NCBI GenBank assembly: GCA_018398765.1
Contig: JAHBMJ010005030.1
Location: 1-64,000, forward strand
Source: Chromera velia
Lineage: Eukaryota > Sar > Chromeraceae
Length of the DNA stretch: 64,000 nt
Reading direction: 5' to 3'
This document shows, piece after piece, positions 42,175 through 53,566 of this stretch; positions within the stretch are counted from its first letter, which is position 1; the number at the start of each line of letters is the position of its first letter. A model generated the notes under the pieces. The model searched no databases and was not told the origin of the DNA. It saw only the letters and a list, made by a program, of their open reading frames with translations. Both the position numbers and the translations under genes were made by a program.

Positions 42175-45100
42175 ATGCACCCAGCCCGATTGAGAAGAGC
42201 CGTTTTTGCTGCCACTGCAAGGATTAATTTGCCGCCTCCTCCAGTACGAAGGGTCCAATCAGGCGAATGCGAAAAGGAGGATCAAAGAAAAGCCAAGCAT
42301 GCACTAGAGCTCAGAGACAGACCAAACCGGAAACCTGTGCGACCGCGTTCAGAGACGGATGTGCGACCGGTTTCTCGGCATGCGAACCGAGACACAGATC
42401 AGAGCAAAGACTCTGCGATCGCGTCTTTGATGAGCAGCATGAGAGAGCTCGAGGCACTCGGCAGGATGGCCGGGGAGGGAAAAGCCACTCCTTCGCAGGA
42501 GGTCCACCTGCACCAGCTTTTACAGAAGACAGGCAGATGGAGAGAGTCTCTCAAAGAAGAAGAGAGGACTCAGATGGATGTGAGTCGAGTGGCACAGAGG
42601 GCAGTGGGCGTTTGTCGGTCGTTGAGTGGGGCGGTGAAGCGGAACGCGCGCTTTGCAGGGGGGGTCTCGCAGAGTTCGGGGGGCGTCGCGTCTCTCCTGT
42701 CTTTGTTGGAGACCGCGTGTGACTTTCTCGAAAGGTGGAGACGGGAAGAAGAGACGGGAAGGGGAGGCGGAGAGGAATTGCCGCTAAAGCGGGTAAGAAG
42801 GGAACATTGCGGTCTCTTTGACGCGTCTGCAGCCCTCATGCTCTCGTGCGCGAATGTTTCCACTGCGTTCCCCTCACTAGAGAGAAGAAGAGTTGTGGAT
42901 GTGTGTGAGAAGGCACTCCAAGTGGCCGTCAGGGACGAGACGCATGCCGGGGCCCCTTCGGGTCTGCCGGGGCCCAACGTGGACCCCCGAAGTTTTCGTC
43001 TCGCCGCCACTGCAGTTGCCAAGTTATCCCTCCTCGACAGTCCCTCTGCAGCGGCACTTGCCCGTATTGGCTGCGGGGGGAATGGGGTTGGGGGGGAAGG
43101 GCCTCTGGCTTTTTCAGATGGCGACACGTTGGTGAATGTTGCATGGGCATTTTCAGCCATGCGTGCTGAGGTTGCAGAGAGAGAAGCTTTGGATTTGTTT
43201 CGTTTGATTTCTCGCAGGTTGACAGAGAGGGGGAAGGGAGGGAAGAGTGTTGGGGAGTCCATGGAGTTAAAGGATTTGGCCCTTTGTTTGTGGGCTTTTG
43301 CGAAGGCGGCAGATTCTGTTGTTGGTCTTGCTAAATGTGCAGAGATGAGAGCGGCGGTTTCTTTGATGATGAAAAGAGTGATTGAGTGGAGAGGGAAGGT
43401 TAGTGCCTTGGATGTTTCCAATGCCGCATGGGCACTTGCGAAATGCCCTCCTGCACTATTGAATTCAGACCTTCGCTTACAGTGTTGGTCGACCCTTGTT
43501 TCCTTTCTTTCTGAGCCTTCGGTTCTCTCTTTGCTGTCTGCTCGTCAGCTTTCCGTGCTTGGCTGGGCCTGTGCACTCATCGAGACTTCAGGCGGGACAG
43601 CAAGTGGAGAGGCAAAAGGAGTGAGGGGGAAATTGAGTGCGATGGCATCGGCAGAGCGTTTTCTCCCTGTCATATCAAACCAATTGATGGAGCCGAAAGT
43701 AAAGGGAGGAGTGGGGGGTAAAAGCAGGTCGTTGCGGCTCCACGATATGTCCCCCCAGGGCCTGGCAAATGTTTGCTGGGCTCATGCGAAGATGGGTGTT
43801 TGGGTGCCTTCTCGAATGGTGGAAGCAGTTGTGGATTGGTGTCTAGAGACCGACCGTGCTTTTTTGAAAGGGTTTGGAGGAGCCGAGCTTGCCAATCTTT
43901 CTGTCGCGTTTGCACGAAGGCATGAAGAGGAGGGGTGGAGGGAGACGGCTTTCCTGTCTCCAGACGTTGAAGGGAAGGCTAATATGCTCCTGAGTGCAAT
44001 TGCGGATGTTCTCGTTCAACCTGCGAGCAGAGAAGGTGAACCGAAGGATCAGCAGGTGCGTTTGCTGGTTGACTCTCTCAGTTGGTCTCAGACTGAGAGG
44101 GTAGCGTGGAGTCTTGCAAGTAGAGCAGGCAGTATCGAGGCATCCAAATTTTGGAACTCTCTTTTTTCGCGTGTGGGATTTCTCTGTCATGCAGAAGGGG
44201 GCTTGGCAGAGAAATCGAATGGGAATCAGAGTTATTGTAAGGGATTGTTGAGATCACCTCGAGATAGGGCATCGTTGGCAACGAGTTTGGCAAGGAGTGG
44301 AGAGGCGAGGGCTTCAGAAGCGCTCTCTGTGCTTTGTCCTCTTCTCACAGAGGATTTTGAGAGATCTGTAGAGAGGTGGGAAAAAAAGAGAATTGGGGCA
44401 TTGAGAGAGGATGGGGAGGAATACGGGGAGGGCAGAGGCGACTCGCAGATAGTGACTTTTCGGTGTGCTGCGAGCACAGCATGGGCTCTAGGAAGTCTGT
44501 TGTACCACGATACGCGTTTGTTGAGGGCTGTAGCTTCATTTGCAGTCAGGGAGCTTTCAGAATTTTCGTTGTCGGCCCTGTCCCAACTATGCATGAATGT
44601 CTCTCGTCTGGGCTTTCCTCACCCTGCTCTCTTCATTGCTGCCACTCCCCGTGTGATTCAATTGCTCGGTGAGGAAGGGGGGCTGAGCGCACAAAGCGGA
44701 CAGCATGTAGCCATGTTTGCATGGGCCCTCGCGGTTCAGTTGGCACTTGCAGAGAGAGTAGGGGGCGGAGGGAGAGTGGAGGAGACGGGAGGTCTTCTGG
44801 ATTGTCTCCAAGGCTTCCTGATGCAGATTGAGGACGGTGCGCCCCCTCGTCTGACAGTCAGGCGGCCGTCTCCTTCAGCGGCGGTTTCAGAAAGGGCATT
44901 TGTGGTTGGAAGGAAGAGAGAGAAGTTGGAGGGTCAGTCGAAGGGGAGTGGACAGCTGAGGGAAAAGCGGGGAGGAATAAAACATGAAGGGTGCAGGGGG
45001 GTACTTTCCGTGAGTGAAAGAAAAGAAAGAGAGATCGACCACGCTCCCCTGAGACCCCCACGACGGTCTCAAGCGGGTCCTTCCACAAGTCTAGCAGGAC

Positions 45101-45882
45101 ACTCCCTTGCAGAACCCGTCTCGCCGTCTGAGGATCTCCCTCCTCAACTGACGGTGCCCCTCTCTCTGAAGCCGCCAGGCTACGCCATGCTGTGGCAGTC
45201 TGCGCTTGCCGCCTCTTCGTCTCTTCTGCACACACCTTCCGGCCTTGACTTTGACTCCGGGTCTCCCAGAAAAGTTGGCGTGAGTGGGAGTCCTGTGTTG
45301 GAGGCTTTTGGTCATTGGGGGGATGTGGGGGTGTTTGGCTGCATGGAGCGTGTGGCTTCTGCGTTCCCCTTGATAGGTGCACGGGCACAGGAGCATCTCT
45401 CAAGTCGAGTGAGAGAAGCCGAAATGGGGTCTGGGGCGCGCTTTGCTCACTCGTCCCTTCAAGGCGAAGTTGCGGGTGTGTTGCGCTCGATTGTCTCTTC
45501 ACCTAGTTCCCTTGAGAGTCTTGGTTTGGTTTCTTTGGAAGTCGAAGAAGAGGCACAGATTGGGAAGAGTGGAAGGTCACCTGTTGACTTTCTCTTGAGG
45601 GGACAGCAAGGAAATGGGGGTTCTTTGAAGCTGGTGGCGTTGGAAGTCGATGGCGAGCCTCATTTTTGTAAGAATGTTTGGGGTAGGCCTACAGGGGCGA
45701 CTGTGTTGAGAGACTTTCTGATTCGATCGGAGTCCAGAGAGATGGAGATGAAGTTCAACGCTGGATGGGCGTATGCGATAGTGAGTCAGATTGACTGGAA
45801 GCGGCAAGAGAGCCTTGACGCAAAGCGAAATCTCCTCCTGACAATTCTGAAGCGACAGCTCGACCCATCAGATTCCCTGTAG
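42175..45882 (+). CDS. RAP-domain protein with helical repeats, probably organellar RNA-binding
   Basis: RAP proteins of this architecture act in mitochondrial or plastid RNA processing and ribosome biogenesis. It is a single exon of 1,235 aa; the ATG at 42175 opens an Arg/Ala-rich, acid-poor leader (MHPARLRRAVFAATARINLP) that looks like a mitochondrial presequence. Helical repeats with a 'N.aWA.ak' core recur: NVAWAFSAM, DLALCLWAFAKA, NAAWALAKCP, ANVCWAHAKMG, TAWALGSL and FAWALAV. The C-terminal ~100 residues form a RAP domain: VDFLL, then LVALEVDGEPHFCKN, GATVLRDFLIRS and GWAYAIVSQIDWKR. A low-complexity Ser/Arg/Gly region of about 130 residues lies between. No intron signal was needed to keep the frame open over 3.7 kb. 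Confidence 0.88.
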   Translation: MHPARLRRAVFAATARINLPPPPVRRVQSGECEKEDQRKAKHALELRDRPNRKPVRPRSETDVRPVSRHANRDTDQSKDSAIASLMSSMRELEALGRMAGEGKATPSQEVHLHQLLQKTGRWRESLKEEERTQMDVSRVAQRAVGVCRSLSGAVKRNARFAGGVSQSSGGVASLLSLLETACDFLERWRREEETGRGGGEELPLKRVRREHCGLFDASAALMLSCANVSTAFPSLERRRVVDVCEKALQVAVRDETHAGAPSGLPGPNVDPRSFRLAATAVAKLSLLDSPSAAALARIGCGGNGVGGEGPLAFSDGDTLVNVAWAFSAMRAEVAEREALDLFRLISRRLTERGKGGKSVGESMELKDLALCLWAFAKAADSVVGLAKCAEMRAAVSLMMKRVIEWRGKVSALDVSNAAWALAKCPPALLNSDLRLQCWSTLVSFLSEPSVLSLLSARQLSVLGWACALIETSGGTASGEAKGVRGKLSAMASAERFLPVISNQLMEPKVKGGVGGKSRSLRLHDMSPQGLANVCWAHAKMGVWVPSRMVEAVVDWCLETDRAFLKGFGGAELANLSVAFARRHEEEGWRETAFLSPDVEGKANMLLSAIADVLVQPASREGEPKDQQVRLLVDSLSWSQTERVAWSLASRAGSIEASKFWNSLFSRVGFLCHAEGGLAEKSNGNQSYCKGLLRSPRDRASLATSLARSGEARASEALSVLCPLLTEDFERSVERWEKKRIGALREDGEEYGEGRGDSQIVTFRCAASTAWALGSLLYHDTRLLRAVASFAVRELSEFSLSALSQLCMNVSRLGFPHPALFIAATPRVIQLLGEEGGLSAQSGQHVAMFAWALAVQLALAERVGGGGRVEETGGLLDCLQGFLMQIEDGAPPRLTVRRPSPSAAVSERAFVVGRKREKLEGQSKGSGQLREKRGGIKHEGCRGVLSVSERKEREIDHAPLRPPRRSQAGPSTSLAGHSLAEPVSPSEDLPPQLTVPLSLKPPGYAMLWQSALAASSSLLHTPSGLDFDSGSPRKVGVSGSPVLEAFGHWGDVGVFGCMERVASAFPLIGARAQEHLSSRVREAEMGSGARFAHSSLQGEVAGVLRSIVSSPSSLESLGLVSLEVEEEAQIGKSGRSPVDFLLRGQQGNGGSLKLVALEVDGEPHFCKNVWGRPTGATVLRDFLIRSESREMEMKFNAGWAYAIVSQIDWKRQESLDAKRNLLLTILKRQLDPSDSL

Positions 45883-46201
45883 CGCTTGTGCATTGTTAAT
45901 CTTTGAAGTACTTTGAAGCGTGACTCGGAACGACGGAACCTTCCACTTCAAAGTTATATGTAGCATAAGTTGCCGCTAGTTGCCACATAACCTCTGCTGG
46001 TGACGTAGCTGGTCTTTTGATCTCCACGCCTAAAAAATCTGTTTTAAACTAGGTTTTATATCCTCATTTTTTCGTTCATTATTGTTTGTAATTTTAAACT
46101 TTTTTATTTTTGTTTTGTTTTAATTTTATTAAATTTGCCGGTTAAGTTTGTGACTCAGTTTGTGAAAAATTACTATTTTTTAAATATTTGGATCTACTCT
46201 A
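45883..46201. other. 3' flank of the RAP gene
   Basis: AT-rich sequence with nothing recognised. Confidence 0.4.
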
Positions 46202-46620
46202 CAGGTAGCCAGGATTTTACGGGATTTTAGCCCAGGATTTTAGCGGATTTTACGGGATTTTGCTCAGAAATCTGCCGGGCTCTTAAGGTTAAAAATATAA
46301 TTCCTACATCTAGGGTTTTAGAATCTAAAATCCTGGAAGAAAGCTAAAATCCTAGCCTCTTCCTAGGATTTTATGGGATTATACGGGATTTTACAGGAAA
46401 AATATAATCCCGTAAAATCCCGTAAAATCTTGGCATTCATATCTAAAATCCTGGGATGATAGTAGGATCCAGAATTTTAGTCTTTATAATCCCTAGAGCC
46501 AGGATTTTAGATTCTAAAATCCTGGAGAAATAGTCCGGCAGAATCCTGGGCAAAATCCGCCTAAATCCTGGCCAAAATCCTATAAAATCCGCTAAAATCC
46601 CGCAAAATCCTAGCTACCTG
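46202..46620. repeat. Foldback element built of AGGATTTTA units
   Basis: The left half repeats GGATTTTA(C/G)(C/G)G units and the right half repeats the reverse complement TAAAATCC. The ends CAGGTAGCCAGGATTTTACG and ...CAAAATCCTAGCTACCTG are inverted copies, and an inner TCTGCCGG is also mirrored. The whole 419 bp could form one long hairpin. No target duplication is clear and no coding is seen. Confidence 0.75.
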
Positions 46621-47707
46621 CAGGGTAGGTGTAAGGATTTAGAGAATATTGAGCCTGAATTTAGGATAATTTATGCCTGAACCTAGGGTTGAACAATGAA
46701 CCCAATTAATATATCAATATTTTTGAGACACATTTTAAGCTTTGATTTTTACACTTTGTTTTACGTGCACTAGGCCACCCAAAGAAGATTCACAGGGAAT
46801 TAAGGCTTTCGAAAGACGGGCCGAGAGGGAAGAAATTTGTTAAAACCGCCTGAATGCCTGCCTGCCTGCTGGTTGAAATCATGTCAGACAACAAGGAGGT
46901 CTTACGGAAGGAAAAATCGTACACATGACGTGCAGAAAAGGAAAAGAGAGAGAGAAAAAACGAATAAATGCAGGATTGAATTCGAAGACACTTGGGAAAG
47001 ATATGACACAAGGTTCACGTTTCACACCGATCTATGCACCCAAGCGGATGCATGCGTGGAATTTCCTTTCCCTTTTATTTTCATCGATTTCCATTTACTC
47101 AGCGATTTTTCAATTCCTTCCTTTGATTCCCGAACCCCTATCCCCTTGACTTTCCCGCACTGACTAACTAACTCCGAAGACATCCATCTGATAACTTTCA
47201 TTCCCCCCTTATCGTTCATAACACAGACCAGCCACTTTCCCTCCTGTCCCCTCTCCCCTCCCCGCCTCATTCTGAAGTTCCTTTCGAGAGGGGAAACCTG
47301 TGCAATGGACACCGCAAGAAATGACATCATACATAAAATCATCATAAATCCATTTTTCAGACGTTTTTCGTTTGTTTCACGGTCAGATTTATTCCTTCTT
47401 CCGCCCCGCATTTGCCCTTCTTGCTATTCGTCACCCGCAAAAGAGTCTTCCTGCTGCCCTCATGAACCCGTTCCTCCTGATCGCACGCTTTGGTCCCGCG
47501 GTGCTGCAGGGCTGTTCGGGGGTGCCACTGGGAAGGCTTGGCTCAGCAGGATTGGTTCCATGATCGCAGCCTTGAAGTTGAAGTTCCTCCAGAATGGACA
47601 CGGCTTCGTCCATCCTCGGTTGCTGAGGCCATGTCGGACGGATTCTAGTGGTGGGGAGATTAGAAGCGTCGCTAGACAGTTCCATGGCCACATGCATGCA
47701 GAATCTC
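46621..47707. other. Intergenic, possibly the 3' end of the degraded gene
   Basis: Minus-strand frames at 47431-47697 may be a decayed continuation of the pseudogene that follows. The plus strand shows nothing supported. Confidence 0.3.
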
Positions 47708-50700
47708 TTAATTCCTCGAGATAGGCTGAGGCTGCCTGCCGTAGTCTGTAGACGTTTGCGAGAGTTGGCTCATCGCTTCTTCGTCGTCTGCGGGGGAGTC
47801 CGCACATTTCCGCGGAGGGAGGAGAGCGGGTGCCCCGATGACTGTAGGCACTGTGTTGCTTTTTTGGATTCGAATTTTCCCCCGCACGTCCTCTGGCAAA
47901 ATCCCCACACTCATTGTGGGATCCTCCAACCAAATAAAGTCTTCCGATGCGACCAGTCCCGAATCAAAGGCATTGAAAAATTTCCACACTGCATGCTGTG
48001 CGGAAGGGCTGTTGGTATACCACCACATCTCCTGCTTGGGTGCTCAAAACCGTGGTGGATACCGCAGCCTCCACTTGATTCCACATCGAGGGATGATGAA
48101 GAATTTCTCTACCGGGCCGTCAGCATCTTCTTCCTGGGTGTCAAAGAATGCTTGGAGCTCCTGGTGAACGAAGCCGGATCGAGAACGTCAGGAGACAGGT
48201 TCTCCGGAACTCTGCATGCCCCCATTTCCTTTCGCACGCTCTCGAGAGAGAGAAGGAAGTCCCCGTCTTCAATGAGCAGGAGGAACTCCGCGGCGTTCCC
48301 TGACTTCTGAGGAAGGGCAAAATGCGTCATCAGGAGGGCGTCGGCCCCGCGCTGCATCACGGTCCCATGCAGTCTCTCTCTTCGTTTTTGAACTTCATCG
48401 GGACCCTAATGACCCCTTTATCCCCCAGACTTTCTCGTCAGGAAGGGTGGGGTAGACGGTCTTTCCGCGGGAACAAACAATCACAGGCCCCCCAAACAGA
48501 CAGGCTGGCTTCTGGAAAGGGGAAGGCTCTTGGCAGGGGTCGGATGTTTGCTGCACCTCTCTACTCTCTCTCTCTCTCTCTGGCTGCTGCTGTTGCTGTC
48601 GCTTTGAGTCGGATGTGTCAGACGGATCCTCTGGAGAGCTGCCCTTGAGAGGCGAGGAACGAGAGAGGGTTCTGGCTGGAGGAGACGGAGATATCAGGGG
48701 AGTCACACGATGTTTCGAAGGAGAGGCCTTCTCAGGGGAACCTCCGAGGAAACCTCCTTTGAAGGAAGAGCAGCGAGAGAGGGAACGGGAGGGGGGGGCC
48801 TTCTGCACGTGCTGATCGCTTCCCTCGACTTTCCCTTTTTCAGGAGGATTGTTTCCGTGGTCCTTTAGAGACAAGGGAGCCTCTCCTGATCCGTCTTTCT
48901 CTTTGCCTCCTTGCCTGTGGTGATGGGAGATGGGCGTTTGACCGACAGAGCCTCCTTGCCTCTCACGTCTGAGGAGACGCCAAGACTCGGTCTGGGCTCT
49001 TGGCACGGGTCGGATGTTTGCTGCACCTCTCTACTCTCACTCTCTCTCTGGCTGCTGCTGTTGCTGTCGCTTTGAGGGGGATGTGTCACGTGGATCCTAT
49101 GAAGAGCCGCCGTTGAGAGATGAGGAACGAGAAAGGGTTCTGCCAGGACGAGACGGAGACATTCAAATTTGGGGGTGTCACACGGTCTTTCGAGGAGAGG
49201 CGTCCTCGGCCCCGAGCCCGAGTCCCCCCAGAGAGTTGCGGAGGACGTCTGCCATCCCGACCCAGGCCGCCGCCCCGGAAATGACGACCTCAACGGGCCG
49301 CCAGGAGAGGAGAAAGCCCCCGACAGAAGGACCTGCGGGAGGGTCTGCTGAGGGCATCTTTGCCCTCAAGCAGACGACTGCGGGGGAGGCGAGCAACCAA
49401 ACAACAACACGCATCCATGCGCCCACTATCGCCCACTGATAGGGGGAACATGTAGGGGAAGCTCCGAGGGCACCTCCTTTGTGTGGGGGGCTCGTGCTCC
49501 TGCACAAGTTGGGAGAGGGGGGACAGAAGAGATGTACGTGGTGGGAGAGTGAATAGATGGAAGAATATCTAGACCCCCTCCCTCAGTTCTAAAAGAACGG
49601 TTGGATTGCTTCAGAAGTTCAGAAGAGGAGCTAGAGGAGAGGATGCATGAAACGGGGAGGCGGTAGATTGAAAAGACACAACGCCACTGGTATGATGATA
49701 TGGGACAGAAAAACAGAAGCAAAAAGTGAGAAGAGAACTGAAGGAGCATTCACAGGAAACGTAACTGATTGATGCATCAAGAGAAACTGCGCGCACGCTG
49801 TGCACGTAAAACATCATGCTCCCCTGAGCGAATTGTTGATGACTGACGGACCTCATTGTTCTGAGAATTCCTTATGTCCTCCTCCGTCTCGTCGAGGAAC
49901 TGCATCACGACAACGTTCAGTGACATCATCAGGTTCCCCGCCTGGTTTGGGATCCACCACACGAGCTCTCCTGGCCTCTTCATGGAATGGCACCTCCCAC
50001 TCAGGCCAGTCTACAGGAAACCATCCAACCGGCTCCCTCGCATCCTTCTGCACCGACAGGAATGTGAGAGAAGATTTAAAAAAATGAAGGCTCCAAGAAG
50101 GCACTTTTCTTAGAATCTTTGCAACATCGGAACACAACAAAAAAGACTGAAAAGGATAAGGCCTTCAGGGAAGGAGACGACAATGGAAAAAAGGAGACTC
50201 GCTGCCAACGCCCCGCAGCTTGGCAGAGAAAGGGAGGCAAAAAGTCGAGAGGCGGGAGGGGACTNGGGGGGGGGGGGGGGGGGGGGCATTTGGCGGGCAG
50301 CGGCTGATGCAGGAGGGCCAACTGCTGCTGCTGCTGCTGCTGAATGAGGTGGTACCTTGGTGCTGTCGCTTTCGGAGGGGAGGGCCCTGGTGCTTTCCCA
50401 CGAGAAGCAGGAGGGGGAGGGGGATCAACAGAAAGCGAGACCTCTTCATCGTGAAGCAGGCAGAGAGGGTCTCCTCGGGTTTTTTTCGTTTTGCTCCTCT
50501 TTCTCTGTCGTTTGGAGGCAGGCCTGGGAGGGGGGTGCGATGCGGAGGGGGCTGCTTTGCAGGCCCGGCAATGATGGGAGAGAAGGAAAGTTCCCCCTCC
50601 ACCTGCCTAACCCCCCACACCCCAGTCTCTGGAGGCCCAGACGAACTGCATTTCTTCCCTCTCCACAAAAAGTCCAGTTCCGCTCGATTAGGATTTTTCC

Positions 50701-50953
50701 AGAAATAATCCCCCACTGTCAGCTTTTGCCGACGTCCCAGGATAATTAAAGGGAATAGAGAGTTCAGGGGGAACCTAGAGAAACAAACACGAACATGCAC
50801 ACCAACCTGTATATCCACTGAAGAACAGACCCCACAGCAAGGTCCCAGCGATCGTCCGCAGGGGAGAGGTTGTCAAACACACACATCCCCCCCAAAATGG
50901 CATTGGCACCCCTGCCTGCCCGGTGCGGGATGGTCAATGAAGTCCACGATCAT
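47708..50953 (-). pseudogene. Degraded multi-exon gene of unknown family
   Basis: Coherent protein blocks follow each other on the minus strand but in changing frames. Near 50953-50800 lies a block ending SPADDRWDLAVGSVLQWIYR. An exon near 50775-50660 has LGRRQKLTVGDYFWKNPNR. 50040-49830 has EPVGWFPVDWPEWEVPFHEE and then, one base out of frame, ELVWWIPNQAGNLMMSL. 48490-48410 has GPVIVCSRGKTVYPTLPDE. 48355-48190 has AEFLLLIEDGDFLLSLESV, then a frame change to LQAFFDTQEEDADGPVEKFF, then TGA at 48046-48044 and, in the same frame, EMWWYTNSPSAQHAVWKFF. I do not recognise the family. At least two frame changes and one stop without usable splice sites argue for a pseudogene; homopolymer sequencing error is the alternative. 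Confidence 0.5.
48535..49080. repeat. Internal duplication with ~474-bp spacing
   Basis: A block around GGTCGGATGTTTGCTGCACC, followed by CTCTCT and CTGCTGCTGTTGCTGTCGC, occurs at about 48537-48607 and 49011-49075. Related GAACGAGAGAGGGTTCTG sequence follows each. In the minus frame both encode a Gln/Ser/Arg-Glu-rich stretch ending REVQQTSDPCQEP. Confidence 0.7.
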
Positions 50954-51459
50954 CTAGCTGTCATCGGTGCTGTCACATGCAACATCTGCGCCGTCTCCAA
51001 TTGAAAAAATTAAAGTTGATCACTCTACGAGTGAAAAGAGCAATACAGCGAAGCAGGACTGTTTCTTAAGCATTGAAAGATGTCTGTGGTAGCTCTGTGT
51101 GCTATGGACCTGATCATTGTGTCAAAAGCAACAGGACACACAAGAGCTACGTTCGGGTGCTTAATTTGGCGGGCTCTTTCAGTTGTCGATCGGGTCAAAA
51201 GGGGGACGCGGGCCCGGCCGGAGGGCGCGCCATCCCCCCCGCGCCGCTTGCGTGACCGGGCTGACTCTCTCTCATGCAAGCAGTCTGATTAGACTTTCGG
51301 CCGGGTGCTTTGAAAAACTGCTGCGGTTATTACCTGCTTTGCATTGTAAATGTTTGCTTTTGAGATCTCGCAGACCATTTGTGTAACGGAAAGCAAAGTA
51401 CGCGCCGGCCAAACGTGCGCAGTCCGAGCAAACTAGCTAGAAACGGAGACGGCACTGTC
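50954..51459. other. 5' flank of the WDR53-like gene
   Basis: A GC-rich block lies at 51190-51260. Nothing coding was recognised. Confidence 0.35.
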
Positions 51460-52381
51460 ATGGTGAGTTGTCGTGAGCTCTCCGGTCACAAAGAGGCCGT
51501 AGTGTCTCTCGACTGCGTGAAAGACCGTTCGTCTTTGAACGGCAACTTGCTGGCCTCCTCCTCTGAAGACAAGACAGCAAGGCTGTGGGATGTCCGCACC
51601 GAGAGATCCGTTCGTTGGTTGTCAGATCCTTCTCTTAGCTCGGACTCAATGGGGCATGTTCGGTTGCACCCGCGCGAACCTGTGGTCATTCTCGCCCATG
51701 GAGACGAGCTACTGGTATATGACCTCCGACAGAGCGCGTCTATACTCTTGAAAGCTCCCTCCCACAAGGTGTCTCTTGGAGGCATGTCGGAGACGGGAAC
51801 GAGACAGCAGGTTGCCGTCTCCTCCACAGATGACGAGGACGACGTCCCGTTCACAGTGAATGATTTCATCTTCAACCCCGCAGACTTGAACACTGTTGTG
51901 TGTCCCACAGATTGTGGCCACGTGTTGGTTGTTGATTGGAAGAAGCCTGAGGTGGTCACAAGGTGGACTAACGGACACAAGAACATCTGCCAATGCGTGG
52001 CGGGTCGTGTATGGAGTTCTGATGGTTTGGCGGGCGGTGAGAGTGACCGTGCGATTGTGGAAATATTGTCAGGAGGGATGGATTCGCAGGTGTGCCGCTG
52101 GGATCCTCGTTCGAAGAAATTTCGAGGGAAGCTGCAGATGGGAAAGCTGCTGTCCGAGTATGGAGGGGGCGGGATGGACGAAGCGCTGAATGCGGGTAAG
52201 ATGGTCAACCCGCCGTTTGTGATGGATTTGGAAGTGACAGAGATAGGCGACGCGATTTTGTTTGGGCTTGGGAACGGCGCCATTGGGATGATGAGGTACC
52301 AAGGTCAGTCGCGGGAAGGAAATCGAAGCAAAGAAGTAAAAGTAAGTGTGTGCGCGCGTGCGTGCGTGCGTGCGTGCGTGC

Positions 52382-52428
<47 letters not shown>

Positions 52429-53566
52429 CACGCGTGAAGCAGCGGGTGGGGTGCAGGAGAGTGAGTGCAATGACAATGGCGTGGTTAGTGAACGGGTGTC
52501 TGGAAATTGAAACAGGAAGGAGAGCAAGAAGGAAAATCAGAACCGCAGGCTCCAGAGCTGAAATCAAAAAGGGAAAGTTGCGACCAGATGAGAAACGTAC
52601 TCTGCTGCTGAAGTTGTCTCTCCATTCCCGCATACCTGCAGGTCCATATGGACCTCCTTCTCTCCCTTGCTTCTTTCACCGCTTCCTTTCCTACTTCGTT
52701 CCTTCCTTGCTTGCCTTCCTCCCTTCCTCCCTCCCTCTCTGTCTCTCTGTGCGTGTTTGTGCGTGCATGTGTGTGTGCGTGTTTGTGGTTCTTCCTGTCT
52801 GTCCGTCCGTCTTTGTCATGCTTCCGTCGCGTAATAGGCTCTTGAGGGGTCTGTATAATTTGATACGCGACTTGGATTCGTGCATTCAATTTAAGAAATG
52901 CCTCCTGATTATATGGGGTTCAATTTCACTTTTGATTTATGTGTTCTTTCTTTCTTTGTTTCAGGCGACCGCCTCGAGGCCTCTCCCTGCTTCATTGGAG
53001 AAACTCACACCAGTGCAGTCGCAGCTCTGGCCATTGTTCCCTCAACAGAAAGGCAAGAGGCAGAGGCTGAGGGAGGCAGTGCGGAGATTCTTCCAAATCC
53101 GTTTTCGCTCTCTGTCTTTTCTGCTGGATGCGACCAGGAGTTGATTCTCTGGAGAGACGAAGCATCGATCAATGCTGCTCTGGCTGCACAAGCAGAGGCG
53201 ACAGCCGAAGAAAGGAAAGACAGCAGTTCTAGCGCGTCATCGTCATCGGCAGTTTCGAGCAGTGAAGTGACTGGGCAGGCTTCTGCTTCTGCAGATGCAG
53301 ATGCACAAGGGCATCCGGCTGAAGCTGCTGATGGGGAGACGGGAGGGAAGTCAGCCCCAGGCACCAAAAAGAAATCTGGAAAACAGAAAAGAGCGCCCCC
53401 GAGGTCCCTTCGGGTGGCGCGCAAGGTTTCCTTACCAGAAAAGCCCAATTGTCTTGCCGTGTGGGGAAACGAGAAGCTCTGCCTCGGAGACTTGTCCTCG
53501 ACTATAAAGGTTCTGGATATCCGTGAGCTGATGATGATGGAGTCAGATGGGCCTAGGGGGAAATGA
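51460..53566 (+). CDS. WDR53: WD40-repeat protein, WDR53-like
   Basis: WDR53-type proteins are beta-propeller adaptors; in animals the protein is a candidate CUL4-DDB1 substrate receptor. Exon 1 is 51460-52303 and exon 2 is 52965-53566 (phase 1, TTTGTTTCAG acceptor), giving 481 aa. The ATG at 51460 is preferred to the upstream TTG because it starts directly before the first WD repeat (SCRELSGHKEAVVSLDC...LASSSEDKTARLWDVR). Further repeats: VVILAHGDELLVYDLR; NDFIFNP...VLVVDWKKPE; GHKNICQCVAGRVW...ILSGGMDSQVCRWDPR; FVMDLEVTEIGDAILFGLGNGAIG; HTSAVAALAIV...SAGCDQELILWRDE; CLAVWGNEKLCLGDLSSTIKVLDI. The order and the HKNIC / MVNPPFV blocks follow WDR53. A Ser/Ala-rich then Lys-rich insert (about 350-430) precedes the last blade, as in animal WDR53. 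The single intron carries TGCG/GT/GA microsatellites. Confidence 0.82.
52344..52430. repeat. TGCG-GT-GA compound microsatellite in the WDR53-like intron
   Basis: (GCGT)n grades into (GT)n and then (GA)n, just downstream of the donor at 52304. Confidence 0.9.

Noticed and set aside
42570-43421. 283-codon minus-strand frame opposite the RAP gene
   Set aside because: It is antisense to a clear helical-repeat coding region and shows no coherent protein pattern.
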